A DNA stretch of 64,000 bases from Saccharina japonica (lineage: Eukaryota > Sar > Phaeophyceae > Laminariales > Laminariaceae), in NCBI GenBank assembly GCA_008828725.1, contig MEHQ01002799.1:132662-196661 (forward strand), read 5' to 3'. The notes beneath the pieces were generated by a model that was not told the DNA's origin, did no database searches, and saw only the letters and a list, made by a program, of their open reading frames with translations. The position numbers and the translations under genes are program-made. Positions within the stretch are counted from its first letter, which is position 1. Each line of letters begins with the position of its first letter. Below, in pieces: positions 1 to 9,759 of this stretch.

Positions 1-90
1 CAGGCGTTTGTATTGTAGTTGGCGTTATTGTTGTCTACTGCTGACTGCAGTGTACGCGTGCTTACGTATATACAGGGGGGGGGGGGGGGG

Positions 91-820
91 NNNNNNNNNN
101 NNNNNNNNNNNNNNNNNNNNNNNNNNNNNNNNNNNNNNNNNNNNNNNNNNNNNNNNNNNNNNNNNNNNNNNNNNNNNNNNNNNNNNNNNNNNNNNNNNNN
201 NNNNNNNNNNNNNNNNNNNNNNNNNNNNNNNNNNNNNNNNNNNNNNNNNNNNNNNNNNNNNNNNNNNNNNNNNNNNNNNNNNNNNNNNNNNNNNNNNNNN
301 NNNNNNNNNNNNNNNNNNNNNNNNNNNNNNNNNNNNNNNNNNNNNNNNNNNNNNNNNNNNNNNNNNNNNNNNNNNNNNNNNNNNNNNNNNNNNNNNNNNN
401 NNNNNNNNNNNNNNNNNNNNNNNNNNNNNNNNNNNNNNNNNNNNNNNNNNNNNNNNNNNNNNNNNNNNNNNNNNNNNNNNNNNNNNNNNNNNNNNNNNNN
501 NNNNNNNNNNNNNNNNNNNNNNNNNNNNNNNNNNNNNNNNNNNNNNNNNNNNNNNNNNNNNNNNNNNNNNNNNNNNNNNNNNNNNNNNNNNNNNNNNNNN
601 NNNNNNNNNNNNNNNNNNNNNNNNNNNNNNNNNNNNNNNNNNNNNNNNNNNNNNNNNNNNNNNNNNNNNNNNNNNNNNNNNNNNNNNNNNNNNNNNNNNN
701 NNNNNNNNNNNNNNNNNNNNNNNNNNNNNNNNNNNNNNNNNNNNNNNNNNNNNNNNNNNNNNNNNNNNNNNNNNNNNNNNNNNNNNNNNNNNNNNNNNNN
801 NNNNNNNNNNNNNNNNNNNN
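91..820. other. Assembly gap
   Basis: A run of N of 730 positions, bordered on the left by a G run (76-90) and on the right by a C run (from 825). Open frames spanning it are artefacts. The gap probably arose because homopolymer-flanked repeats could not be assembled. Confidence 0.99.
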
Positions 821-823
821 AAG

Positions 824-1180
824 GCCCCCCCCCCCCCCCCCAGAGCCAAATCCTTGCAATGCAAGACACAAGAAAAAATATCCCAATGCAAGAAAAAACG
901 AAATCCAGGGGGAAGTTAGCAACACGCTCTCCAAAAATAACACGACACACCCAGTAAGCATCCGGTACATGAAAACAAAAAGTGGAAACGTAGCAACACC
1001 CTACAAGTTGCTGCTGGCCGTGGCTTGTCTGTTTGACCACCTAAATGAAACATGTGATTTTCAGTTCGAGCTTGACTTTGAAATTATTATCACCCCCCGC
1101 CCCCTCCCCGCTCTCTCCCCCTCCCACTCCCTCCCAGGCCCCTTCCCTCTCCCCCTGACCCAAACTCTCTAGTTTTGTGG
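824..1180. repeat. Dispersed repeat L, copy 1
   Basis: This 350-bp segment begins at a C run and is repeated almost base for base at 3705-4060, with small indels. Shared landmarks are CAATGCAAGACA, the stretch containing GAAAACAAAAAGTGGAAACG, and a final pyrimidine-rich block ending near CTCTAGTTTTGT. It carries no convincing coding frame. It is either a dispersed element or a local duplication bordering the assembly gap. Confidence 0.75.
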
Positions 1181-1184
1181 TAGG

Positions 1185-1218
<34 letters not shown>

Positions 1219-1640
1219 AGTTACTAAATAGAACCTACGCTACAGACGAAAACCTACTTCGAAGTATACATTTACCTATTTTTATTATTAATAACGGTAC
1301 GGACGAAAAACCTGCTTCGAAGCATATACTTACCTATTTTTACTATTAACAAAAAAAATGGTCCTAAGTACTACGAGTATCGTCCCCAGGAATAGTGATA
1401 TGTAGCGTTAGTGCAAAAAGGCTACGTATAAGAAACGAAAAAAAATGCATGAAAATATATCAAAATACACTGAAAAAAGACGGTGCGTACTGCCCATCTG
1501 GTGAAGTATTCGAGGGGCATCTACTGTACTATTGCTACTAGTACGGGGGGTCGTAGCAATCAGGACCATACACTTCTTATTTTTTCTTGATAATTTATTT
1601 TTCATGCCATTTATAACCTCCGCCCTTCTATCATCTCCCC
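1185..1640. other. Non-coding, A/T-rich repeats
   Basis: Holds an A run (1184-1212) and two near-identical 60-bp segments (around 1225-1290 and 1295-1350) sharing ACGAAAACCTACTTCGAAG-like sequence. From about 1380 to 1580 there are fragments of the element type that carries AGCAATCAGGACCAT. No gene is seen. Confidence 0.5.
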
Positions 1641-1925
1641 CTCTTTAGTCGTCGCTCAGATCTGGGGTCACTAAGTAGGCTCTTTTTCTCCCTCGCCACT
1701 ACGGCATACCAGGTATGTGCCTTGCCCTTTTATCGCGAGAATGTTTCAGCACTTTCTTCCCTCGTCAACTCTCGTCGAATTGTGCTTACTCACGCTACAA
1801 TATGCGCTCTCGACAACAGTTGGTGTCATTTGAGAATAAAAATACCCATACGTACGGAGACTCGAACCCTCGACCTGCAACGCAACAGTCTTCCGTGGTT
1901 ACCTGCTAGACCATCGGGGCGATCA
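1640..1925 (-). repeat. tRNA-headed SINE-like element (family F)
   Basis: Read on the minus strand, 1922-1851 resembles a decayed tRNA. It has a box A-like TGGTCTAGCAGG and a box B-like GGTTCGAGTCTCC, but the acceptor and T stems no longer pair. About 55 bp further on comes a body (1800-1640) that recurs at 8620-8830, 22880-23060, 35385-35530, 48600-48800 and 56055-56215. A tRNA-like head followed by a dispersed body is the layout of a tRNA-derived SINE. The body's recognisable core is the region around TCTCGCGATAAAAATGCAAG. Confidence 0.5.
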
Positions 1926-1962
1926 GCTATACCCTAAAACCTACATATTCCAGTATGTTTAC

Positions 1963-2075
1963 AAGTAGGGGGGGGGCATAGTAAATAGGACCAAATATTG
2001 TTGGTAAAAAATGTTGAATATATAGATTTTTGTGTGTACAGTAGATCCTATATATTATGGTCCCCCCTAATAAGC
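1963..2075. mobile_element. MITE family B
   Basis: Short element with terminal inverted repeats of the type GGACCATAGTAAATAGGACC at one end and its reverse complement at the other, separated by about 60 bp. No coding capacity. The left terminus here is extended by a G run. Confidence 0.7.
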
Positions 2076-2439
2076 ATACTTGGTCCTGAGTAGTATGTCC
2101 CGCCAGAAATAGTAAGAAACAGGAAAGCAGGTCATCGCTGCTGGATTTCCCCGTTTTGACACTGGGTGCGCGCTGTGCACTATATACATCCCGTTAGACA
2201 ACTCACGAATTTGCTACCGGTCTGTACGATTCTAGATCATGCAATGGGGATAGGATCTGGCCAATAAGGGCATTGGTTCAAGGGGATATGCGAACGGACG
2301 AGGGTGGAACTCGTGATTTTTTCTATGTACGATTTTAGATCATGCAATGGGAATATGATCCGGCCAATAAGCGTATTGGTTGGAGGGGAAATGCGAACGA
2401 ACGAAAGTGAAACGACGCAATTTGCTGAAAACCCTCAAG

Positions 2440-2820
2440 GGTTCCATGACACGTGCTACGACGATAGATGTATAAGGTATACCTTTTTTTGGCTAAAACG
2501 TTTTCGGAATGACGGGGGGATCCTTACCTTAACCCATTCAGAACTGAAAAAAAATATCCCACACTAATTCCAAGTCGTCTGTCCCCAATTATGTGGGACC
2601 AGTTTTAACGGGTTAGCCCAAAAATCGTCGGCATTCCTTTTCTATGCTGCCCTATTTTTCGTTGTATAGCTCCAGTAGTCCATGGGATTGTTCATCGGGT
2701 ATATGGCACTTTTCCTTCCCCCCAAAATCAGTTTTTTACTTGTTGTTAGTGTAGAGCTTCTCAAGCCACCACCCTCAGAAGGCAAATGGTGCACCTCTAC
2801 CTAAAGATAGCATGCGTCCC
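2440..2820. mobile_element. Non-autonomous element family E
   Basis: Matches other segments at 6145-6420, 6940-7160, 26945-27170 and 31530-31770 (some inverted). Landmarks are GGTGCACCTCTACCT near one end, AAAATCAGTTTTT inside, and a GTCGGAAT-like motif at the other end. About 300 bp, no open frame of interest. Confidence 0.55.
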
Positions 2821-2980
2821 ATGGGGATTGTCTTTGGGCCATGTACGCGGAGCATGCGGAGCGGCAAGAGGGGCAAAATACCTGTGGCCAAGGCTTGTCC
2901 AGAAGAGCAAAAAAAAAAGTTCGGCGAATTGAGCTGGAAAAGGGAAGTGTGGGTATTTCCACACAAAATAGTGTACGAGA

Positions 2981-2981
2981 C

Positions 2982-3026
<45 letters not shown>

Positions 3027-3037
3027 TTTTTTTTTTT
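2981..3037. repeat. (CTG)n then T-run microsatellite
   Basis: About 14 CTG units followed directly by 14 T. It produces poly-Leu, poly-Gln and poly-Ser shadows in several frames, none with a gene context. Confidence 0.9.
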
Positions 3038-3119
3038 TCAATACTTGGCATTTTCGTCCCCAGTCGAATCAAAGCGCACCATATACCTTCCGTACCTTGA
3101 AATGTCTGCATGGAAAAGC

Positions 3120-3712
3120 CCCCCCCTATATATATTTATAGGTTGGGTTGGCGTCGGTTGGCAACGACGTTGTAAAACATGCCTCTCACTGCGTGAGCTC
3201 GACAACCAGGGTACCGTTTTTTTTTTTTTTTTGGCGGTCACCCATGCTGGCGGCCTTGTTAGATCATTTGTGCGGGATTGATAACCTCATCTCCGCACAA
3301 GGGGAATGATCGTATCACGCAGTGTGTATATGGTAAGGCATCCACGAGGCAGATACGTAGTGATACCCATTGCTGTCTCTGGAAGTGGCCACACCAGAAA
3401 TTAAATCAATTCCATGTGGAAGCTTCGTCCATAATTGCAAGTCCGCCTCACGGCGGGGGTTCTAGGCAGGAATGCAGCTCAGCCCTCATGCGACTGCCGC
3501 AATATACGGCGCTCGCGCTTGTGCATAGCATGTCTGCTGAGTTTGTGAGAACCACGTGCTCCGTCCCGGCATTGTAGGGATGCGAGGGTCTAGTTGGCAT
3601 AGACGTTCGGCCGTGCAACGATATGAGTACACGCCGTCTCGAGAAAGAGACGCGGGTCAATGGTCAAATGTACATAAGGCAAGCACACATATGAGTACGC
3701 CCCCCCCCCCCC
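3120..3712 (+). repeat. Dispersed repeat A, near full length
   Basis: One of four near-complete copies (others 21112-21670, 26055-26615, 50175-50715). It runs from a C run and ATTTATAGGTTGGGTTGGCG through CACAAGGGGAATG and AGTGGCCACACCAGAAATTA to GTCCCGGCATTGTAGGGATG, and ends GAGTACGCC followed by a C run. It has no long open frame and no clear terminal inverted repeat. The C runs at both ends suggest insertion into, or growth of, poly-C. Tail-only fragments occur throughout the window. Confidence 0.75.
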
Positions 3713-4060
3713 AGAGCAAATCCCTTGCAATGCAAGACAGAGAAAAATATCCCAATGCTAAGAAAAAATACGAAATCCAGGCGGAATTAGTCAACACGCT
3801 CTCCAAAACATAACACGACACACACCAGTAACTCCGGTACATGAAAACAAAAAGTGGAAACGTAGCAACACACCTACAGTTGCTGGCTGGCCCGTGGCTT
3901 GTCTGTTTGCACCAACTTAAATGAACATGTGATTTTAGTTCAGACTGACTTTGAAATTCATTATCACCCCCCGCCCTCGCCTCTCGCTCATCCCCTCCCA
4001 CTCCCTCCCAGGCCTCTTCCCTCTCCCGCCTGACCAAACTCTGTAGTTTTGTCGTGGTGC
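3705..4060. repeat. Dispersed repeat L, copy 2
   Basis: Second copy of the segment at 824-1180, in the same orientation. It starts at a C run that also ends the A-family element lying just upstream, so the two elements abut through a shared homopolymer. Confidence 0.75.
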
Positions 4061-4232
4061 CGTGGCCTGCATATTTTGGCCTTACTATTGAAACGTGATT
4101 TTGATTCTGAGGTTGTTGTACTCGCCCCCTCCCCCCGCTCCAGCCCCCTCCGCTTTATCCCGCCCCCCCCTTTTTTTTCCCCTCTACCCCCCCCACCCCC
4201 GCCGACAACCCTCTCCTCGCCGACAACAAAAC

Positions 4233-4414
4233 CTGTAGGTTCGGCGTGTTTCCCGCTTCCTTGAGGACTCCCCTAGACATGATCTCTGCTCCTTCCAAGT
4301 CTCCCTTGGTCCGAAGCAGCTCGGCCAGGTTGCCCCTCATCATGAGTTCTTCTGGCTTGCCGACCGCAAATGGTATGGAAGCTCTCACAAGGCGCTCAGA
4401 CTCTTCGAAGAGGG
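4233..4414 (-). CDS. TPR gene exon 3
   Basis: 182 nt, after the acceptor CCATCCCAG. It encodes a Glu/Arg-rich helix (LFEESERLVRA) and the TPR helix NLAELLRTKGDLEGAE. It ends CTACAG before GTTTTG in phase 0. The reading continues in an exon I cannot find. Confidence 0.7.
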
Positions 4415-5416
4415 CTGGGATGGACAATGGCAATATATATCGGCGGAAAAAAAAGAAACCATTTTTTCGGTGAGGTAGATGGAGCTCCTTAAGTGAGTAG
4501 CTCCGAAAAAATATGGGTGCACCCCTACCGGTACTCCGCAAAATCTTCCACACGCCGCACAGATGATGGTCTACCTGTCTACAGATAGATCATCTAGATC
4601 ATCTAGATCATCTAGTTCCTCACCTGCCGCTGTGAGAGGTGGTGCAGGATCTACGTATGATATTACACAGATCCAACCCAGGAAATATGTGCTAGATGGT
4701 GCAGATTATCCGGGTCCCCTCCGGGCTACATGAGCTAGATCATAATATCATACAGATCATACAGATCATACAGATCACACAGATCATACAGATCATACAG
4801 ATCATACAGATCATACAAGGTCGGGACCAGACCTGCCCTGAAAGATCTAGATCATGAACTGGGAATGATCTGCGATATGATCTGTCTGGGCTGTAAAACA
4901 TTCAAGTTTCAGCCTCGCCTTGAACAACGTCGTCTGCCCCCGAAGCATCGCGGAGAGTCTTGCCCTGGCTGTAAAGCGCGATACCTAAGCGGTGCAGCCC
5001 GTCCGGGTCGTTGGGTATGGCCTGCGATTTGTTTTTTGTAGAAACAGATTTTGTCGAAAGCATCCGCGGTCAAAAGTTGGATTCGGGCGTTAGACTAAAG
5101 GGCCGCATTTATCGAAGAACTTTATCGTTTCCCCCCTGATTATCCTCTTTCTTCAGGTATAACAGCATCAGGAAAAAGAGGGAAAAGAGGTAGCATTTCC
5201 CCTATAATTCAGGAAACATTACGTGAATAGAGGGCAAGAAATCAGGAGCACATCGATCGACGTTCTGTAAAAAAATAAAAACAACGAGGGATATATACCC
5301 AGCGATCGCCCCGCCAATGAAAATCCCGGGTGTTTTCTTCAGCTGCAGATTCGTCGCTGTAAGCGTGAGAGCGTGAGATGGGGGGGGGGGGGNTTTTCGT
5401 GGGCGGATGTTGGGGG

Positions 5417-5453
<37 letters not shown>

Positions 5454-8016
5454 AACGAACGAAAATCATTCGTGTTTTTTGTCGTTTCATTTGTGTGCGA
5501 TTGACAATTGACACGCTATACACATTGTAGGATGGCAAATAAACGTAATGCAGTATATAGTCAGAGGCCCCTTTTAAGGGACCCTACTAATATGAATACT
5601 CGTAGTGCGTTCGGGATTGGAAGTCCCATATGTTATAAGGCTTAGAGTGGGTGGGTGATTGGTTACGTAGCCTTTTTTCCAGTAGCCCAACGGACTAATG
5701 AACTTGACAAATGGCGTCGCCGGCAGGGCATTGGTCGTGAGATGGTCCTACCGACGACGCCATTTGTTAGGTCATTATTAATAGCCCGTTGGGCTACTGG
5801 TGAAATGCTAACCAATGACCCACCCAATCTAAGCCTTATAACACTTGCATGCCAGCATCCCTTATCAGAGTTGGTACTGGCCCTTTATAGTCAGTATAGA
5901 GTGGGAAACAATGGTGGGCAGAAAAATCGAGGTCCCTCATATACCGCTGTCCCTTATCGTGGGGTCCCTTAAAAGGGGTCCATACCTACTGTAGTAATAT
6001 ATGACGCGCAATCGGAACACTGAATCAACCCCATACGTGATAAAAGCACAAGAGGGGCATGTTCCTACCGCGAAAGGTGAAGAGTAGAAAAGATACCTGG
6101 GAGTACTATTTTATGTTATTGTCGTGAAATTCAAACGATCGCCGAGCGTTAAAAAAAACCGCGCTGTGTTTTGGTATTTATAATCGAGCTCGAAGAACGA
6201 TGTTGTATGTTGTCAAGCTGGAAAAGTAGACGCGTGATGACAAAAAAAAAAGAAGCAAGATCAAATGCAATGCAATTGGCTTCCCAACAATACCGCGGAC
6301 GCAACGTATACGACACATGTCTCGCTTGGCTATCGACAAACGCCACCTTCAGGTAGAGGTGCATCATTTTGTTCCTGAGGGTATTTGGTCACTTGAAGAG
6401 CAGCTCTATACTAATAGTATGTAAAAAAAACTGATTTTGAAAAAAAAAGAAGAGTACAACCAAACGAACAACCCCATCCATGGCCTAGGTATACGCACGC
6501 AAACTCATAGTGCCGGGGAAAAAAAATGGCATTCCCGGACGAGTTTGGGTTAAGGAGGCTCTCGTCATTTCAGAAAATATTTTAGAATCATCCCACGGTA
6601 TATCATAAAGGGGGTATCAGTTAGTTGTTTTCCTTTTGAGGCAATATTCTGTCACTGGGACCGCTTGAGCTCCTCGAGTGAACCACCACCCCGTGAGTAT
6701 ACTGGTTTTACTAAATTCTATATGGCGTTTATGGACTAATGGCGCATACAAACGTTCGCCGGGTTGCGCGGAAACAAAAAGTCTTCGAAGGACGCGTGCT
6801 ACCATATGGAGGTACCTGGTAGCACTTTAGGCTGAAATCGTTTCTGAATGAAGGAGGCTTGAGAACTGGTCCCCTGTTTTTGGGGACAAAGTACTTGTAA
6901 TTAGTGTGGAATACATTTTTTCAGTTATGAATGGGTTAAGGCCATAATCGTCGGAATTCCGCTTTTTGTGTTTTTCATATTTTTCGCTGGATCGTCAGGC
7001 CAGGTTTTTTTTTCATCGGGTATACCTATCGCACTTATATTTTCATCCAAAATCAGTTTTTGACTTACTATTAGTATGGAGTCTCCTGAAGCGAAAAAAA
7101 ACTCCGAAAACAAAATGGTGCACCTCTACCTTAAGGCAACATGCGTCGAAAATGGATGTTTCGGGTGTATGAGATATTATAGCGCTCCTAACGTGAGGTG
7201 AGCTCTCACAAAACAAGCCGTTACCCCTAGAAGGGCGTTGCTCTTTCGCCAAAAAGTGCTACATGTCTCTACGTATCGTAGAATAGGTCTATCGTACAGG
7301 TGCCACCACACACCACCCACTATGGAATCCTCCCACGGTAGGGACGCAGGAGATATTTCTGAGCTTGAGGAGGTCAATATCTCACCCGAAACACGACTTC
7401 GGAAACATTCGTTCGCGCAACCCGACCAAACCTTCCAATGCGGTAGTCCGAAAACAAATATACCAGTAAAATTACAGTAGTATCCGGTGGTTACTCACGT
7501 GAGGAGCACAAACAACCGGTCAGAAAATATCGAGCCTAAAAGTGGTACCCCTACCGTAGGATTTCTCTATGGCCACATTCAAGACATCCACATGACTCCG
7601 CAAAGTCGAAAGTGGTGCTTCGAAGTATACAGACACACAGAAATTACAGCAAGTACTAAAACAATACTCGCCTGAAGTAGTGTTGCGTACATGTTGGCCG
7701 CCGCTTCGAACTCCTGATTCTGCTGCAGCGCCAACGCCTGGTCCAGTAAAGCCACCCTTGTAATACCGCCGCCGCCGCCGCCGCCGTCACCATCAGGGGT
7801 TTCGACCATATCTGGAGGCCGTAGGGTCGTCGTCGTTGTCGTGCCCCGAACGCCTCGAACAGCCAGCGTCAGCGCCAGCGCGGCCCAGCCTGTCACCACC
7901 ATCGACCTTCGGAAGACGATCATCGTAGACGCGGGTTTTTCGGGCCCTCGCCCCTTTCTCCCCTTAGCGTTTTCTCCTCTGTCAGACTCTGTAGACATGG
8001 TGGGTCGGAAGAGCAA
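4233..8016 (-). CDS. Secreted/membrane TPR protein, 5' part of gene
   Basis: Three phase-matched exons (8016-7672, 5021-4919, 4414-4233) give about 210 residues. The N-terminus has a hydrophobic segment near residues 39-60 (core TGWAALALTLAVRG), a likely signal peptide or anchor, followed by a Thr stretch and a poly-Gly tract. Two tetratricopeptide-like units follow: one crosses exons 1 and 2 (QNQEFEAAANMYATLLQ into NDPDGLHRLGIALYSQGK), the next is in exon 3 (MRGNLAELLRTKGDLEGAE). TPR units form helical hairpins that bind protein partners; no catalytic domain is visible, so the function is unknown. Both introns would start with GC (CAG|GCGAGT and AAG|GCGAGG), yet the frames join exactly. The start codon is uncertain: the first Met at 8016 or an internal one nearer the hydrophobic segment. 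The rest of the gene is not found and may lie in or beyond the gap at 91-820. Confidence 0.7.
4549..4895. mobile_element. Non-autonomous DNA element family C
   Basis: Terminal inverted repeats resemble CACACCTCGGACAGAT and its complement. Inside are repeats of GATCATACA and a conserved segment containing AACATGAGCTAGATCATA. Other copies lie at 15461-15705, 15933-16135, 18825-19103, 36074-36475 (inverted), 44654-45180, 49795-50030 and 51131-51617. No transposase frame. It sits in intron 2 of the TPR gene, 24 bp from exon 2. Confidence 0.7.
4919..5021 (-). CDS. TPR gene exon 2
   Basis: 103 nt, after the acceptor AAATCGCAG. It encodes AIPNDPDGLHRLGIALYS and onward, completing the TPR begun in exon 1. 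It ends AAG before GCGAGG in phase 1, which exactly fits exon 3. Too short to appear as an independent long frame. Confidence 0.65.
5382..5452. repeat. Poly-G tract
   Basis: Two long G runs with one N at 5393. Similar G or C runs recur across the window, often at element borders. Such runs are hard to sequence, so their lengths are unreliable. Confidence 0.9.
5565..5992. mobile_element. Element family I with a nested palindromic element
   Basis: An outer element bounded by CCCCTTTTAAGGGACCC-like inverted ends is interrupted by an inner palindrome (about 5633-5840). The inner arms start TTATAAGGCTTAGA and pair over about 90 bp across a short centre. A second outer copy, split by MITE B sequence, lies at about 8065-8600. 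No coding sequence. Confidence 0.65.
6145..6420. mobile_element. Family E element (inverted copy)
   Basis: Inverted relative to the copy at 2440-2820. It shares GGTAGAGGTGCA and AACTGATTTTGAA-type sequence. A further related stretch lies at 6940-7160. Confidence 0.5.
7672..8016 (-). CDS. TPR gene exon 1
   Basis: 115 codons. It has a hydrophobic N-terminal segment, Thr- and Gly-rich linkers, and the first helix pair of a TPR. It ends at CAG followed by GCGAGT, a non-canonical GC donor, in phase 0. Confidence 0.7.
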
Positions 8017-8064
8017 GAACCTCGCGTGTCATGATACAGTTATGCAGTAGGTAGAGCCCCCCCC

Positions 8065-8600
8065 CCCCCTTTTTAAGGGACCCTGTTACGGAGGACCATA
8101 GTAAACACTAGTAAATAGGACCAAATATTGTCAGTGAAAATAGGTAAATATATACCAGGTAGGTTTTTGTGTGTGCGGTAGTTAAATAGGACCAAACATT
8201 GTCAGTAAAAATAGGTAAATATATAGGTTTAATAGGACCAAATATTGTCAGTGAAAAGAGGTAAATATATAGGTTTTTGTGTGTGCCGTAGTTAAATAGG
8301 ACCAAATATTGTCAGTAAAAATAAGTACATATATAGGTTTAGTAGGACCAAATATTGTCAGTAAAAATAGGTAAATATATAGGTTTTTGTGTACCGTAGG
8401 TCCTATTTACTATGGCCCTTGCCCGTAATAGTGCGAACGGGATTTTGGAGGTCCCTTACATACCAACGTCCCTTATCAGAGTTGGTACTGGCCCTTGACA
8501 GTCAGTAGATTGTGGGAAAAAATGGTGGGCAGACATTTTGAGGCTCCGGTATATACCGTTGTCTCTTATCGCGGGATCCATTCAAATGGGGCTATACCTA
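8065..8600. mobile_element. Family I element split by expanded MITE B array
   Basis: Outer ends match family I (AAGGGACCCTG; later TCCCTTATCAGAGTTGGTAC). From about 8090 to 8415 there are several tandem or truncated MITE B units, each with ATAGGACCAAATATTGTC, closed by GGTCCTATTTACTATGG. This is nested insertion followed by local duplication. Confidence 0.6.
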
Positions 8601-9650
8601 CTGATGTACACAGTTCAACGCGGGTCGACGAGGGACGGAAGTGCTGAACCGTTCTCGCGATAAACAGAATGCAAGGCGCGCACCGCAACCGGTTGGGGGG
8701 GGGGGGGGGGGGGTGTGCTTCATATTCACGCATGGCCGTAGTCGTATGACCATAGACTGTTTACGTTGCCCCGGATCTGAGTCATGACTAGGGAGGGAGC
8801 AGATTAAAGAAGAAAGGAGGCCCTCTTGGAACTGGAGAGAAGAACAGTGACGATGAAAAATCAAGATTTAGAGCAACACGGCCAATGCGTGATTGAGGGA
8901 TGATTCAACTGGGTGTCCGAGTTATTATGCAAAGAGTACGTCGTACGGGTACGGGTAGCAACAGAAACTACTGGGCCTCTCACGGAGTTGTCATTGTATT
9001 GGTCGCTATCTCGGAGTCCAAGAGAGGTAATTGCGTAGCCCCAAATAGACTTTACAGCTCCCACACGGCATCATGAATGAGCTACTGTAGATCATACCGT
9101 GGTACAGATCAGGAATTAATGTATATGTCCTGAAAGATCTAGATCATGCAGTGGAGATCGATCGGTGATCTGTTCGACGTTGTCAAATCAGGTCGTGACA
9201 CCGGCCTTGATCATAGGCATTCACAGTAGATATCAGGTAATGTACCAGGTGTTATGTACTGTATGTATACTTATCGCTCGCGACTGAGCACGATTTATGA
9301 TTGAAAACATACATACTTCGAAGTATGTCGCAGCCTCCCGAAAAAAAAACAAGAAGAAACGTGAGCGTCTGGCCTCAGCTTCTTGTTACACTACTGTACT
9401 GGGGCTGTTGCCTTGTTTGTTCCTGACCGGGGGGGGGGGGGGGGGGGGGGGTCCATATAATGCTACACGGGTTAATACCAAGGTTACGATAGTAAGACCA
9501 TCGCGACCAGTTCGTATGAGAACAGCAACAAGTAATGTCTGCTGTAGGTCGTCAACCAACAATACGCACAGAAAATATATTCGTACGGAGTAGCGAAATG
9601 GGAGGCTATTCATAGCGGTATGATCCAATGATGTATAATACGTGGATGCC
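8600..9650. other. Intergenic repeats
   Basis: Holds a family F body (8620-8830, plus orientation) into which a G run and an inverted A-family tail are inserted (8697-8758). There is also a family C fragment (9082-9190) and another G run (9430-9451). No gene is seen. Confidence 0.5.
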
Positions 9651-9651
9651 C

Positions 9652-9756
9652 TATCACGGGGGACCATAGTTAGCAGGACCAAATACTGTTGGCAAAAATA
9701 AGAAATGTATAGTTTTTTGTGTGTACCGTAAGTCCTATTTACTATGGTCCCCCGTA
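9652..9756. mobile_element. MITE family B
   Basis: Clear inverted ends around GGGGGACCATAGTTAGCAGG and its partner TACTATGGTCCCCCGTAATA, with the usual A/T-rich interior. Confidence 0.75.
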
Positions 9757-9759
9757 ATA

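Noticed and set aside
8-970. Open frames of 290-310 codons over the start of the window
   Set aside because: They consist almost wholly of N from the assembly gap.
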